DNA of 38,473 bases from contig DKVO01000002.1 in NCBI GenBank assembly GCA_002491245.1, forward strand, positions 1 through 38,473, read 5' to 3'. Below are positions 23,555-32,295 of the stretch, piece after piece (position 1 is the first letter of the stretch; every line of letters begins with the position of its first letter). Position numbers and translations under genes: made by a program. Source of the DNA: Porphyromonadaceae bacterium UBA7176 (GTDB lineage: Bacteria; Bacteroidota; Bacteroidia; Bacteroidales; Muribaculaceae). The notes below the pieces were generated by a model. That model had not been told where the DNA came from. It ran no database searches and worked only from the letters and a program-made list of their open reading frames with translations.

Positions 23555-25600
23555 TTATTTCACTTGGGCGCCGGCTGAGGTCTTGGCCGACGGTGCGGCA
23601 ACAACAAGCTTGCCATCCGAGTTGAGCGCCGACAGGATCATGCCTTGCGACACTATGCCGCGGATTTTGGCTGGGGCAAGGTTAGCGATAAAGAGTACTT
23701 GCTTGCCTACAAGCTGCTCGGGGCGGTAGCTCTGGGCTATTCCCGACACTATCGTACGGGGTTCGCCGGTACCGTCGTCGATTTTGAACACAAGAAGTTT
23801 GTCCGCTTTCTTCACTCGGTCGCATTCAAGCACCGTACCCACTCGGATATCGAGTTTCTCGAAATCCTCTATCTTGCATTCTGCCTGCACCGGTGCCGGT
23901 TGCCACGCCTTGAGAGCATTCTCTTTCTTGATTGCCTCGAGGCGGTCGGTCTGTTTCTTGATTGCTTCGTCATCGATCTTTTCAAACAGCAGTTCCGGCT
24001 GACCTATTGTCCGGCCGACAGGGATAAGGTCGCGTCGGGCGATATCGCTCCACCGAGGCTTGTCCATTCCGAGGGTAGCGACAAGTTTCTCGCTCATGAA
24101 AGGCATGAAAGGCTCCATCGCCACGGCAAGACTGCCGCAGATCTGCAGGCAGACATTCATAACCGTTGCAACACGCTCTGGGTCGGTCTTGATCACCTTC
24201 CACGGCTCGCAATCCTGAAGGTACTTGTTGCCCATGCGTGCTATGCCCATAGCATCCTTAAGGGCCTCGCGGAAGTGGTATGTCTCAAGATTTGACGTCA
24301 GCGACTCCTTCAACCGCTCCATTTCGGCGAAAGCGTCATTGTCGATATCAAGATATTCGCCGGCTGCAGGAGCGGTGCCACCGTAGTATTTATGAGTCAG
24401 GACAGTTACTCGGTTCACAAAGTTACCAAGAATTGCCGCAAGTTCATTATTGTTTCTTGCCTGGAAATCAGCCCAGGTAAAATCGTTGTCTTTCGTTTCG
24501 GGGGCGTTCGCGGTAAGCACATAACGGAGCACATCCTGCTTGCCGGGGAAGTCTACAAGATATTCGTTAAGCCATACTGCCCAGTTGCGCGATGTCGAGA
24601 TCTTGTCGCCCTCGAGATTAAGGAATTCGTTGGCCGGAACATTATCTGGCAACTGGAAACCGTCGCCGTAAGCCATCATCATCGCCGGGAATACGATGCA
24701 ATGGAACACGATATTGTCCTTGCCGATAAAATTGATTATGCGGCTTTCAGGGTCTTTCCACCACTTCTCCCACGAGTCGGGAAGCAACTCCTTGGTATTC
24801 GAGATATATCCGATCGGAGCGTCAAACCACACATAGAGCACCTTGCCCTCAGCCCCTTCGACAGGAACGGGAACACCCCACGACAGGTCGCGCGACACCG
24901 CACGCGGTTGGAGACCCATGTCGAGCCACGACTTGCACTGCCCATACACGTTGGTCTTCCACTCCTTGTGGCCCTCAAGGATCCACTGGCGCAGCTTAGG
25001 CTCCCACTTATCGAGAGGCAGATACCAGTGGCGTGTGGTGCGCAATTCGGGAGTAGCACCGCTGATGGCGCTCTTCGGATTGATAAGGTCGGTGGCGTTG
25101 AGCGACGTACCGCAGGCCTCGCACTGGTCGCCGTAAGCTTTCGGATTATGGCAATGAGGACACTCTCCGGTAACATAGCGGTCGGCAAGGAACTGTCCCG
25201 CCTCAGGGTCATAAAGCTGCTCTGAGCTCTGTTCGATAAACTCGCCCTTGTCGTAAAGGTGACGGAAGAACTCCGAAGCCGTCTCATGGTGCACCTTCGA
25301 CGTCGTGCGCGAATAGATATCAAACGAGATACCCAACCCCTCGAACGATTCCTTTATCAACTTGTGGTAACGGTCCACTATATCCTGTGGAGTGACACCT
25401 TCGGCCCGGGCCTTCAGGGTGATAGGCACACCATGCTCATCGCTGCCGCCGACAAAAAGCACGTCGCGACCGGCAAGACGAAGATAACGGGCATAAATAT
25501 CTGCCGGAATGTAGACGCCGGCAAGGTGGCCGATATGTACAGGGCCATTAGTATACGGCAAAGCCGAGGTAATGAGAGTGCGCTTATATTCTTTTTCCAT
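23555..25600 (-). CDS. metG: Methionyl-tRNA synthetase
   Basis: The 681-residue class I synthetase charges tRNA-Met. HIGH motif is VHIGH (21-25); the zinc knuckle is C147-x2-C150 and C160-x2-C163; the KMSKS motif is present as KISTS (333-337). The C-terminal 110 or so residues form an EMAP/Trbp111-like tRNA-binding domain (FEKLDIRVGTVLECDRV, IANLAPAKIRGIVSQGM). Length is normal for the long bacterial form. Confidence 0.98.
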   Translation of the reverse strand: MEKEYKRTLITSALPYTNGPVHIGHLAGVYIPADIYARYLRLAGRDVLFVGGSDEHGVPITLKARAEGVTPQDIVDRYHKLIKESFEGLGISFDIYSRTTSKVHHETASEFFRHLYDKGEFIEQSSEQLYDPEAGQFLADRYVTGECPHCHNPKAYGDQCEACGTSLNATDLINPKSAISGATPELRTTRHWYLPLDKWEPKLRQWILEGHKEWKTNVYGQCKSWLDMGLQPRAVSRDLSWGVPVPVEGAEGKVLYVWFDAPIGYISNTKELLPDSWEKWWKDPESRIINFIGKDNIVFHCIVFPAMMMAYGDGFQLPDNVPANEFLNLEGDKISTSRNWAVWLNEYLVDFPGKQDVLRYVLTANAPETKDNDFTWADFQARNNNELAAILGNFVNRVTVLTHKYYGGTAPAAGEYLDIDNDAFAEMERLKESLTSNLETYHFREALKDAMGIARMGNKYLQDCEPWKVIKTDPERVATVMNVCLQICGSLAVAMEPFMPFMSEKLVATLGMDKPRWSDIARRDLIPVGRTIGQPELLFEKIDDEAIKKQTDRLEAIKKENALKAWQPAPVQAECKIEDFEKLDIRVGTVLECDRVKKADKLLVFKIDDGTGEPRTIVSGIAQSYRPEQLVGKQVLFIANLAPAKIRGIVSQGMILSALNSDGKLVVAAPSAKTSAGAQVK

Positions 25601-25663
25601 TTCTTTCTTGGGCTACGGCATGGCCTAACGACAAATCTGCCATACTCTTAGTGTTTCAAACGG

Positions 25664-25671
25664 CAAATTTA
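25664..25671 (-). promoter_or_regulatory. -7 box upstream of metG
   Basis: TAAATTTG on the minus strand (25671-25664) lies 63 bases before the metG start. A consensus -33 TTTG at the proper distance is absent (TTGG only), so this is moderate. The metG/DUF4491 gap (25601-25850) holds divergent promoters and no gene. Confidence 0.45.
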
Positions 25672-25799
25672 GTGAAAAACCGTCATATTTACCAATCTAC
25701 AAACCGTTTTTTCAAAATTTTATACCTGATTTTTTGCTTATTTTCGGGCTATGCTCCGAAACTATCCGGAACAACATCCTTTCGACTTGCAAAATTAAT

Positions 25800-25830
25800 T
25801 TTGTTATAGCCCGGTTTATCCCTATTTTTG
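25800..25830 (+). promoter_or_regulatory. Promoter of the DUF4491 gene
   Basis: TTTG (25800-25803) and TATTTTTG (25823-25830) are 19 bases apart, 20 bases before the ATG at 25851. Confidence 0.75.
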
Positions 25831-25850
25831 CAACAAAATTTATTTTTACA

Positions 25851-26165
25851 ATGCACACCTTAAGCTCGATTTTGGCCCAATATCACTGCGAGGGACTCGC
25901 TGTCGGACTGGCCACATTCCTCATCATAGGTCTCTTCCATCCCCTTGTCATCAAAGGCGAGTACTATTTCGGTGTGCGCTGCTGGTGGGTCTTCCTCCTG
26001 CTCGGCATCGCCGGATGCGTGGCGTCCGTGCTCATCGGCGACACTATTGCCTCCACACTTTGCGGAGTCGTTGCCTTTTCCTCATTCTGGAGCATAGGCG
26101 AACTCTTCCAGCAGCGCGAACGTGTCCGCAAAGGCTGGTTCCCAAAAAGGCCCTCAAAATCCTGA
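25851..26165 (+). CDS. DUF4491 membrane protein
   Basis: The 104-residue protein has three hydrophobic segments (about 15-32, 43-61, 66-82) and the DUF4491 pattern HPLVIKGEYYFG.R.WW.F, ending in FWSIGELFQQRERVRKGWFP. It is an inner-membrane protein of unknown function, common in Bacteroidetes. The start is the ATG at 25851, placed just after a good promoter; an earlier in-frame start would include the promoter. Convergent with pdxB (21-base gap). Confidence 0.9.
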   Translation: MHTLSSILAQYHCEGLAVGLATFLIIGLFHPLVIKGEYYFGVRCWWVFLLLGIAGCVASVLIGDTIASTLCGVVAFSSFWSIGELFQQRERVRKGWFPKRPSKS

Positions 26166-26186
26166 AAACAACACCGGTCTACCCCA

Positions 26187-27218
26187 TCACTCCGTCGAAC
26201 CCTCGGGGGCTTCGTGGCGGAGACGATAGGTGTTGCGTAGCTTTTCGAAATCTTCCGGATGCGCTTTCAGCGCATCTGACTCAGGCATCGGATCATAACT
26301 GTCCATAATTCCGGCCACAGTCACCGAACGCGCCGGAGCTGGTGGCAGTGGCTGGTCTACAGTCACTCGCGGCATCATGAAAAAAGTCGTGATGGCATCA
26401 AGGGCGATTTGCGACGCCCTCACCTTGCCCTCTGCCGAATAACCGGCGATATGTGGTGTGGCGATATCGGCCCGGCGGAGCAGCTCGCGGTCTATCTCAG
26501 GCTCGCCCTCCCAGCAATCTATGATCAGACCGCCCACGAGACCGGCGTCACGTGCGGCAACAAGAGCCTGAGTATCGACGATTTCACCACGGGCACTGTT
26601 GATGATTATGGGCGAACGGCGCAACTTTCCAAAAAATTCCGCGTCGGCTATATGGTAGGTCCGGTACTCCCCTTCACGGGTCAGCGGCGTATGGAAAGTG
26701 ATTATGTCAGCCTCACGTACGATGGTTTCGAGATCCGACCACCCCTCGCCGCCCTCGGCCTGCTGCCGCGGAGGATCGCAGACAAGCACCCTCATATCAA
26801 GCCCTCGCGCCCAACGCTCCACGATAGACCCAACATGACCAGCACCCACAATACCGAGCGTATACGATTGCAGCGGACGGTTGATAACCTGCATCAGAGT
26901 GGCAAAAACATATTGCGCAACCGCCGGAGCATTGCAACCCGGAGCATTCACCGCAGTGATCGTACGCGACCGGCAATAGTCAAGGTCGATATGGTCGGTA
27001 CCGATGGTGGCAGTGGCGATCATCTTGACCGACGACTTGGCAAGCAACTCAGCATCGCACCGCGTCCGCGTACGGATAATCATACCGTCGGTATCACGCA
27101 CCGCCTTGGGGGTTATCTCCTCAGGCGCGAGGTAACGGACATCGGCATAAGGGTCAAGAAGACCGGCAACATAAGGGATATTGCGCTCTACGATAAGTCT
27201 TATATTACTGTTTGGCAT
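26187..27218 (-). CDS. pdxB: 4-phosphoerythronate dehydrogenase
   Basis: The 343-residue D-2-hydroxyacid dehydrogenase oxidises 4-phosphoerythronate in pyridoxal phosphate synthesis. It has NAD-binding GIVGAGHVGS, catalytic R (NSARGEIVD), E (WEGEPEID) and H (TPHIAGYSAEGK), and the PdxB-type N-terminus VERNIPY. The start chosen is ATG 27218, giving a 19-base overlap with the upstream membrane-protein gene; a longer reading frame has no family similarity. Last gene of the rlmL-like/purD operon. Confidence 0.93.
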   Translation of the reverse strand: MPNSNIRLIVERNIPYVAGLLDPYADVRYLAPEEITPKAVRDTDGMIIRTRTRCDAELLAKSSVKMIATATIGTDHIDLDYCRSRTITAVNAPGCNAPAVAQYVFATLMQVINRPLQSYTLGIVGAGHVGSIVERWARGLDMRVLVCDPPRQQAEGGEGWSDLETIVREADIITFHTPLTREGEYRTYHIADAEFFGKLRRSPIIINSARGEIVDTQALVAARDAGLVGGLIIDCWEGEPEIDRELLRRADIATPHIAGYSAEGKVRASQIALDAITTFFMMPRVTVDQPLPPAPARSVTVAGIMDSYDPMPESDALKAHPEDFEKLRNTYRLRHEAPEGSTE

Positions 27219-28183
27219 ATATAAAACGCCACATACGCGGCAAGGATTAAAAGAATTGCGATATACGTTTTTTCGGCGCGGTGAGTAGAGAAATAATGCG
27301 TCACCTCCATTGCCGCGCAATAGTTGAGCATCGGCACATAACCTACAATATTACGGTAATCGACACACATGGCCACCACTGTCACCAGCGTGACAACCGT
27401 AAAAGCGCCATTGACAGCTCGGGCACGGGCATTGTAGGCTATCGTCTTGAATACGTTGAGAATATAGCACAACAGAGTCAGAAACGCCGTGAAGCCTATG
27501 CTCGCTAAAAGCAGCATGGTATCATCCAGATCTATCTCGGAGAAAATACCGCCGAAACGAGGCCATTGCAAGCCCGATGTATCGATAATGCCATAGCCGA
27601 GATACAGTATCCACGGTGTGGCGATACCCATAAGTGCCGCCGCGACCGTACGGCGGCTCAAAATCGACATCTGCCAGCAGCCGACAAAAAACGGCAACAG
27701 ATAAAAAGCGTAGCAATATTGCGTCGCCGTGAGTCCCGACAATATAAACGCTATCAGGAAGATACGGTGGGTGGAGTCGGGCTGACGGTAGCAACCGAAA
27801 AGAAGGAACATACACAGCGGCACCACCACAGCAAGCAGGGTGCCGGTATAGAACTGAGTCAGCAACGACGGGGTGGCGAGCTGCAGCACAGCATACAGGG
27901 CGATAAACAGCGAGGTCATCGACCTGAACACGTTGAAAACCTTGTTGAGCAGCAACATCACCACAACAGTCGCCCCGTTTGCCACCAGCGACAGTGCGAA
28001 ACCCAAGCCGGGAGCACCGGCAAACCATTCGTTGGCCGACGGCAGAGCCAGGCCATTGTCGCCGGTGAGAGGTATGGTGTTGCCGCCGCAATAGTACACG
28101 ACGGCAAGAACTGCGACAATCACTGCCACAGTCACGCCAACGCCTCGCGAATGGACTATCCTCGTTATCAGCGAATGGGTCAA
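27200..28183 (-). CDS. Polytopic membrane protein
   Basis: The 327-residue protein has about nine hydrophobic segments across its length and no catalytic motif that I recognise. It resembles DUF6427-type Bacteroidetes membrane proteins that lie beside purD. It overlaps purD by four bases (ATGA) and pdxB by 19, so it is translationally coupled with both. Function unknown. Confidence 0.75.
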   Translation of the reverse strand: MTHSLITRIVHSRGVGVTVAVIVAVLAVVYYCGGNTIPLTGDNGLALPSANEWFAGAPGLGFALSLVANGATVVVMLLLNKVFNVFRSMTSLFIALYAVLQLATPSLLTQFYTGTLLAVVVPLCMFLLFGCYRQPDSTHRIFLIAFILSGLTATQYCYAFYLLPFFVGCWQMSILSRRTVAAALMGIATPWILYLGYGIIDTSGLQWPRFGGIFSEIDLDDTMLLLASIGFTAFLTLLCYILNVFKTIAYNARARAVNGAFTVVTLVTVVAMCVDYRNIVGYVPMLNYCAAMEVTHYFSTHRAEKTYIAILLILAAYVAFYICQTVI

Positions 28184-29460
28184 ACCAGATCCTTGCCTAT
28201 GTCGCGGCGGTTATATTTGCCGTCGAATGTTATCTTTCCGAGCATGTCGTAAGCGGCTGCTGCTGCTCCGGCGATATCATCGCCATAAGCAACAGCGGCG
28301 AGGACACGTCCGCCCGAAGTGACTGTGCGCCCTTCGGCATCCGTGGCCGTTCCGGCGTGGAACACGATACCGTCAACGCTGTCAAGACCCTCGATAACCT
28401 TTCCTTTCGGATACGAACCGGGATATCCGCCCGACACCGCCATCACTGCCACTGCCGTCCGAGGATCCTCTTCGATGCGTATATCGCCGAGCTTACCTTC
28501 TGCTGTGGCGACGAGTGCCGGCAGCAGATCACTGGCGATACGGGGCATCACCACCTCTGTCTCGGGGTCGCCCATACGCACGTTGTACTCTATCACCATC
28601 GGCTCTCCTTCAACGTTGATAAGGCCGAGGAAGATAAAACCTCGGTAATCGATACCTTCGGCCTTGAGGCCCTCGACGGTCGGCTTCACGATGCGCTCCT
28701 CTACCTTGGCCATGAATGTCTCGTCGGCAAACGGGACAGGAGATACCGAGCCCATACCGCCGGTATTGAGGCCGGTGTCGCCGTCGCCTACGCGTTTATA
28801 ATCTTTAGCCACAGGCAGGATGCGGTAAGAACCGGTGCCGTCGGTAAGGACGAACACCGAGCACTCGATACCCTTGAGAAACTCCTCGATGACAACCTTG
28901 GCCGAAGCTGCACCGAACTGGCCGGCAAGCATTTCGTCGAGCGAGCGGACTGCCTCATCGATATTGTCGATGATCAGCACACCCTTGCCGGCAGCAAGAC
29001 CGTCGGCCTTGAGCACATAAGGTGCCTTGAGGCTGCGCAGGAATGCACGGGCCTCATCGATATTGGCTCCCGTGGCTGTGAAATGACGTGCCGTCGGTAT
29101 GCCATGACGGCCCATAAAATCTTTTGCGAAATCTTTCGAGCCCTCGAGAGCAGCGCCATCGGCTCCGGGGCCGACCATCGGCACACCGGGACACGACACC
29201 GCAAGCGCCTCGCGGAGGCCTCCTACAAGCGGATCCTCGTTTCCGGCTATCACAAGGTCGATATCAAGCTCCTTCACCGTCTTTGCAACGGCTTCGAAGT
29301 CGGTAGGCTTGATGGCGACATTGGTGCCGCTGGCTTGTGTGCCGGCATTGCCGGGGGCTATGAACAGCTGTCCAAGCAAAGGGCTTTGATTTAACTTCCA
29401 GGCTATTGCGGCTTCACGGCCGCCGCTGCCGAGCAGCAGTACGTTGAGTTTGTCAGACAT
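28180..29460 (-). CDS. purD: Phosphoribosylamine-glycine ligase
   Basis: The 426-residue ATP-grasp enzyme makes glycinamide ribonucleotide in purine synthesis. It begins LLLGSGGREAAIAWKL, and has the ATP-grasp segments KADGLAAGKGVLI, VVIEEFLKGIECSVF, and GFIFLGLINVEGEPMVIEYNVRMGDPETEVV. The start is ATG 29460 (MSDKLNVLL); an in-frame extension overlaps the methyltransferase gene and is not conserved. It starts two bases after the upstream stop. Confidence 0.97.
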   Translation of the reverse strand: MSDKLNVLLLGSGGREAAIAWKLNQSPLLGQLFIAPGNAGTQASGTNVAIKPTDFEAVAKTVKELDIDLVIAGNEDPLVGGLREALAVSCPGVPMVGPGADGAALEGSKDFAKDFMGRHGIPTARHFTATGANIDEARAFLRSLKAPYVLKADGLAAGKGVLIIDNIDEAVRSLDEMLAGQFGAASAKVVIEEFLKGIECSVFVLTDGTGSYRILPVAKDYKRVGDGDTGLNTGGMGSVSPVPFADETFMAKVEERIVKPTVEGLKAEGIDYRGFIFLGLINVEGEPMVIEYNVRMGDPETEVVMPRIASDLLPALVATAEGKLGDIRIEEDPRTAVAVMAVSGGYPGSYPKGKVIEGLDSVDGIVFHAGTATDAEGRTVTSGGRVLAAVAYGDDIAGAAAAAYDMLGKITFDGKYNRRDIGKDLV

Positions 29461-29462
29461 TA

Positions 29463-31061
29463 TCAGTCGTTTTTGTCGGTTTCCGGATTTTGTTTCTTGC
29501 GTGTCCTCCACATCGGACGGTTCACCACGATTTCTTTATCGGCAGGTATCGAGGGCTGACGGCCTATCGACACGGGCCTGCGGCCCTGCACCTTGGGTGC
29601 TGCGGCTTTCTCCGCACTCTCACCACCATCCCGGCGACCATCGAAAGGCTTCGGTCCACGTGGCGATTTAAAGCCTCTCGGTTCACGCGGCTCCCTGTCG
29701 TCACGGCGCTCACGAGGTTTTCTGAAATCGCGCGGGCCGCCATTCTCGCGGCGACCACCACGCTCGCCAGCCTCGCGTGGGCCACGGCGGTCAGGACGCT
29801 CCTGACGACGACGGTCATCGCGAGGCCTGTCTTCTTTTTTGCGGTCGGGACGCTCGTCTTTGATACGGCCACCCGACTGGCGGAAATCACGTTTGCTGCC
29901 TGCGAATATCACATATTCGCGCAACTCGCACTCCAGACCGCCGTTATAGAGCTGCACCTTTTCCGACGGTGCAAGACCTATCTCGTTGAAATACTCATCG
30001 GTATAGCCTATCACCCAACAGTCCCAACCGGTGAAAACATGCTTGAATGTCGAGCCTATCGAGCGGTACAATGCATACATATCATCGGCCGAGATACGCT
30101 TGCCATACGGCGGATTTGTCACCAGCACACCCGAGGGCGCCCCGGCAGTCTGCCATTTGGCGATAGTGCCGTCGGGCGAGTCATATGCCACCGATCGGCG
30201 GTCGAAAGTGATGTAGCGCTCCACGCCGGCACTTTTGGCGTTGTCAAGTGCGATTGCAAGTGCGCGCTTATCAATATCACAGGCCGTTATCGGCACGGTT
30301 ACTTCGCGCTCGGCGCTGTCGTCGTTATATATCGATTCGAGAAGGTCGGCGTCGAAATCGGCCCAGTTCTCGAAAGCGAAATGCTTGCGGTATATACCCG
30401 GATTTATGCCGGCGGCTATCATGGCTGCTTCTATGGCGAATGTACCCGAGCCGCACATCGGATCGACAAACGGCCTGTCGCCTTTCCATCCAGTCTTGAG
30501 GATAATGCCGGCGGCAAGTACCTCGTTGATCGGAGCTTCGGTCTGAGCCACTCGCCAGCCACGTTTATGCAACGACTCACCCGACGAATCGAGCGAGAGA
30601 GTGACCTGACGGCCCGAAATATGGACGTTGATCATAATATCGGCCCCATCGAGACGGACGCCCGGACGCGATTCATTGTCGCTGTGGTCGCGGAACCAGT
30701 CCACTACAGCATCCTTCACTCGGTAGGTCACATACTGGCTGTTGCGGAACTCGTCGCTGTACACCACCGTATCTATGGCGAAAGTCTGACCGACGTTCAT
30801 TATCTTGCTCCAGTCATATTGTTTAGCACCGGCGTAAAGCCCGTCGGCATCCGATGCCTCGAAGCAATAGAACGGTTTGAGAATGCGCAGCGCCGTGCGG
30901 CAACAGAAATTGGCGCGGTACATAATCTCCTTGTCACCCTTGAAAGCTACCATACGCTTGCCCGGCGACACCTCCGTGGCGCCTATCGCCCGGAGCTCCT
31001 CGGCCAACACCTCTTCAAGTCCCTGAAAAGTCTTGGCCACCATATCGAAAGTGGTGTTCAT
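29463..31061 (-). CDS. rlmL: THUMP-domain rRNA N2-guanine methyltransferase (RlmL-like) with RD-rich tail
   Basis: The 532-residue protein (start ATG 31061, MNTTFDMVAKTF) has a ferredoxin-like/THUMP RNA-binding part (about 1-165) and a Rossmann methyltransferase with FVDPMCGSGTF (about 200) and the NPPY motif (316-319), as in RlmL, which methylates 23S rRNA guanine (G2445 in E. coli). The C-terminal 140 residues are disordered and full of Arg, Asp, Gly and Pro (RRQERPDRRGPREAG type), probably binding RNA. It heads the operon with purD, the membrane protein and pdxB. Confidence 0.9.
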   Translation of the reverse strand: MNTTFDMVAKTFQGLEEVLAEELRAIGATEVSPGKRMVAFKGDKEIMYRANFCCRTALRILKPFYCFEASDADGLYAGAKQYDWSKIMNVGQTFAIDTVVYSDEFRNSQYVTYRVKDAVVDWFRDHSDNESRPGVRLDGADIMINVHISGRQVTLSLDSSGESLHKRGWRVAQTEAPINEVLAAGIILKTGWKGDRPFVDPMCGSGTFAIEAAMIAAGINPGIYRKHFAFENWADFDADLLESIYNDDSAEREVTVPITACDIDKRALAIALDNAKSAGVERYITFDRRSVAYDSPDGTIAKWQTAGAPSGVLVTNPPYGKRISADDMYALYRSIGSTFKHVFTGWDCWVIGYTDEYFNEIGLAPSEKVQLYNGGLECELREYVIFAGSKRDFRQSGGRIKDERPDRKKEDRPRDDRRRQERPDRRGPREAGERGGRRENGGPRDFRKPRERRDDREPREPRGFKSPRGPKPFDGRRDGGESAEKAAAPKVQGRRPVSIGRQPSIPADKEIVVNRPMWRTRKKQNPETDKND

Positions 31062-31082
31062 GTCTGTCAATGTTTTCGACTG

Positions 31083-31090
31083 CAAAATTA
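31083..31090 (-). promoter_or_regulatory. -7 box upstream of the rlmL-like gene
   Basis: TAATTTTG on the minus strand (31090-31083) lies 21 bases before the ATG at 31061; no proper -33 TTTG is seen at the usual distance. Confidence 0.45.
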
Positions 31091-31203
31091 GCCAAAAATT
31101 CCCATACTCGCCCCCTCATCGACAATAAAAAGCCTCTGGTATTTGAACAAAACACTCCAAGCAATAAAAAATTAACCCATAAGTTAATTTTGTTGCTACA
31201 AAA

Positions 31204-31235
31204 TTTGGAAACAGGACAATAATATTGTATCTTTG
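31204..31235 (+). promoter_or_regulatory. Promoter of the toxin/antitoxin/chaperone operon
   Basis: TTTG (31204-31207) and TATCTTTG (31228-31235) are 20 bases apart, 38 bases before the first gene. Autoregulation by the HTH protein would be expected here. Confidence 0.75.
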
Positions 31236-31273
31236 CAGCCATAAACTATTAAAAATAAACTACTATACATTTT

Positions 31274-31837
31274 ATGAAAACAAACTCAGGAGGTAATTAC
31301 TATGATCAAGATATAAAACTTGTTTCAATATATGGCAACAATCTGCTTAGCGTCAAATTTGGAAATGGCAAAAACCAATACGACAAATTTTTTGACCGTT
31401 ATAATGATGTGACGCAAGTAAGAGCTTTTTTCAAGCAAAACGAAGCATATCTCAACAGAGACTTTTGGCGCAACATCCCCAATATTGAATCTGCCACAAG
31501 GCAAGTAATTAAAGAAGCTCAGAATCTTGAATTATTGCTCGACGAACTTTACCATAACACATTAAAAAACTTGACACCCGACCTAGACAGTCATTTCAAA
31601 TGGCTGAATGGCGAATTTAAAAATACGTATGAATACATCCCCGTAAAATCATACGGAACCGACCGACCTTCACTCCTACGCCTCTACGCCATAAAACTTA
31701 AAGACAATATGTATGTTATAACAGGAGGAGGCATCAAGCTCGGCGACACCATCCAAAATTCGCCAAAACTGAAAGGAACCGCCTTACAGGAAATACGTCG
31801 GGTCAGAGACCATCTTATCTGTTCTTATTCCGACTAA
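31274..31837 (+). CDS. Putative RelE/HigB-like toxin of a three-gene module
   Basis: The 187-residue protein is the first gene of a triplet. The N-terminal two-thirds (about 1-120) has no signature that I recognise. The C-terminal part resembles RelE/HigB-type toxins weakly: LLRLYAIKLKDNMYVITGGGIKLGDTIQNSP, then a final helix with ALQEIRRVRDHL, like the R.fy....g.i.lLhgF.KK...P..ei..A..r layout. It lies 20 bases upstream of a HTH gene. The gene order toxin-HTH-SecB-like is that of TAC systems, which supports the toxin call more than sequence does. DNA is AT-richer than the core genes beside it. Confidence 0.6.
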   Translation: MKTNSGGNYYDQDIKLVSIYGNNLLSVKFGNGKNQYDKFFDRYNDVTQVRAFFKQNEAYLNRDFWRNIPNIESATRQVIKEAQNLELLLDELYHNTLKNLTPDLDSHFKWLNGEFKNTYEYIPVKSYGTDRPSLLRLYAIKLKDNMYVITGGGIKLGDTIQNSPKLKGTALQEIRRVRDHLICSYSD

Positions 31838-31857
31838 TATCTCAACCGGACTTTTAT

Positions 31858-32295
31858 ATGAAGATAAATTTAGAAAAATTGCAGGCAGACATCCAACCTC
31901 GCTCGAGAAGTGCTGTTCGAAACACAGAAAAAAGGATTGCAGCTACTGCTTGGCGTTCAATGTCGCAAGACATCGCCCTTGCCATATATCATTACCTTCA
32001 TAAAAACAAAATAACTCAAAAAGTATTTGCTGCGCGACTTGGTGTATCGCCTGCATATGTTGCCAAAATACTGAAAGGCAACGAAAACCTCACACTTGAG
32101 ACAATAAGTCGCATCGAAGATGCTGTAGGATCGAAAATCGTACATATCGACCGCCCTTACGAAGCGACTTTCACCATTTCATTCTCTCCTAAGCCAAATA
32201 CATCAACAAAACCGTCCTGCTGCTACAAATATTCCGGAAAAGCAGAGTACGACAACTATTCTTCAATATCCTCCACCTTAGGTCATGCAGTATAA
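31858..32295 (+). CDS. XRE-family HTH antitoxin with C-terminal extension
   Basis: The 145-residue protein has a basic N-terminal segment and an XRE/HigA-type HTH (about 39-97: ITQKVFAARLGVSPAYVAKILKGNENLTLETISRIEDAVG). After this come about 48 residues (98-145) rich in Ser, Thr, Tyr and Pro. In TAC antitoxins a C-terminal chaperone addiction (ChAD) sequence follows the HTH and makes stability depend on the SecB-like partner; the tail here is in the right place and of fitting length. The stop lies inside the next gene (11-base overlap). Confidence 0.8.
   Translation: MKINLEKLQADIQPRSRSAVRNTEKRIAATAWRSMSQDIALAIYHYLHKNKITQKVFAARLGVSPAYVAKILKGNENLTLETISRIEDAVGSKIVHIDRPYEATFTISFSPKPNTSTKPSCCYKYSGKAEYDNYSSISSTLGHAV

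Noticed and set aside
29490..31091. 533-codon plus-strand frame
   Set aside because: Antisense to the RlmL-like methyltransferase; GC-rich third positions open the opposite frame.
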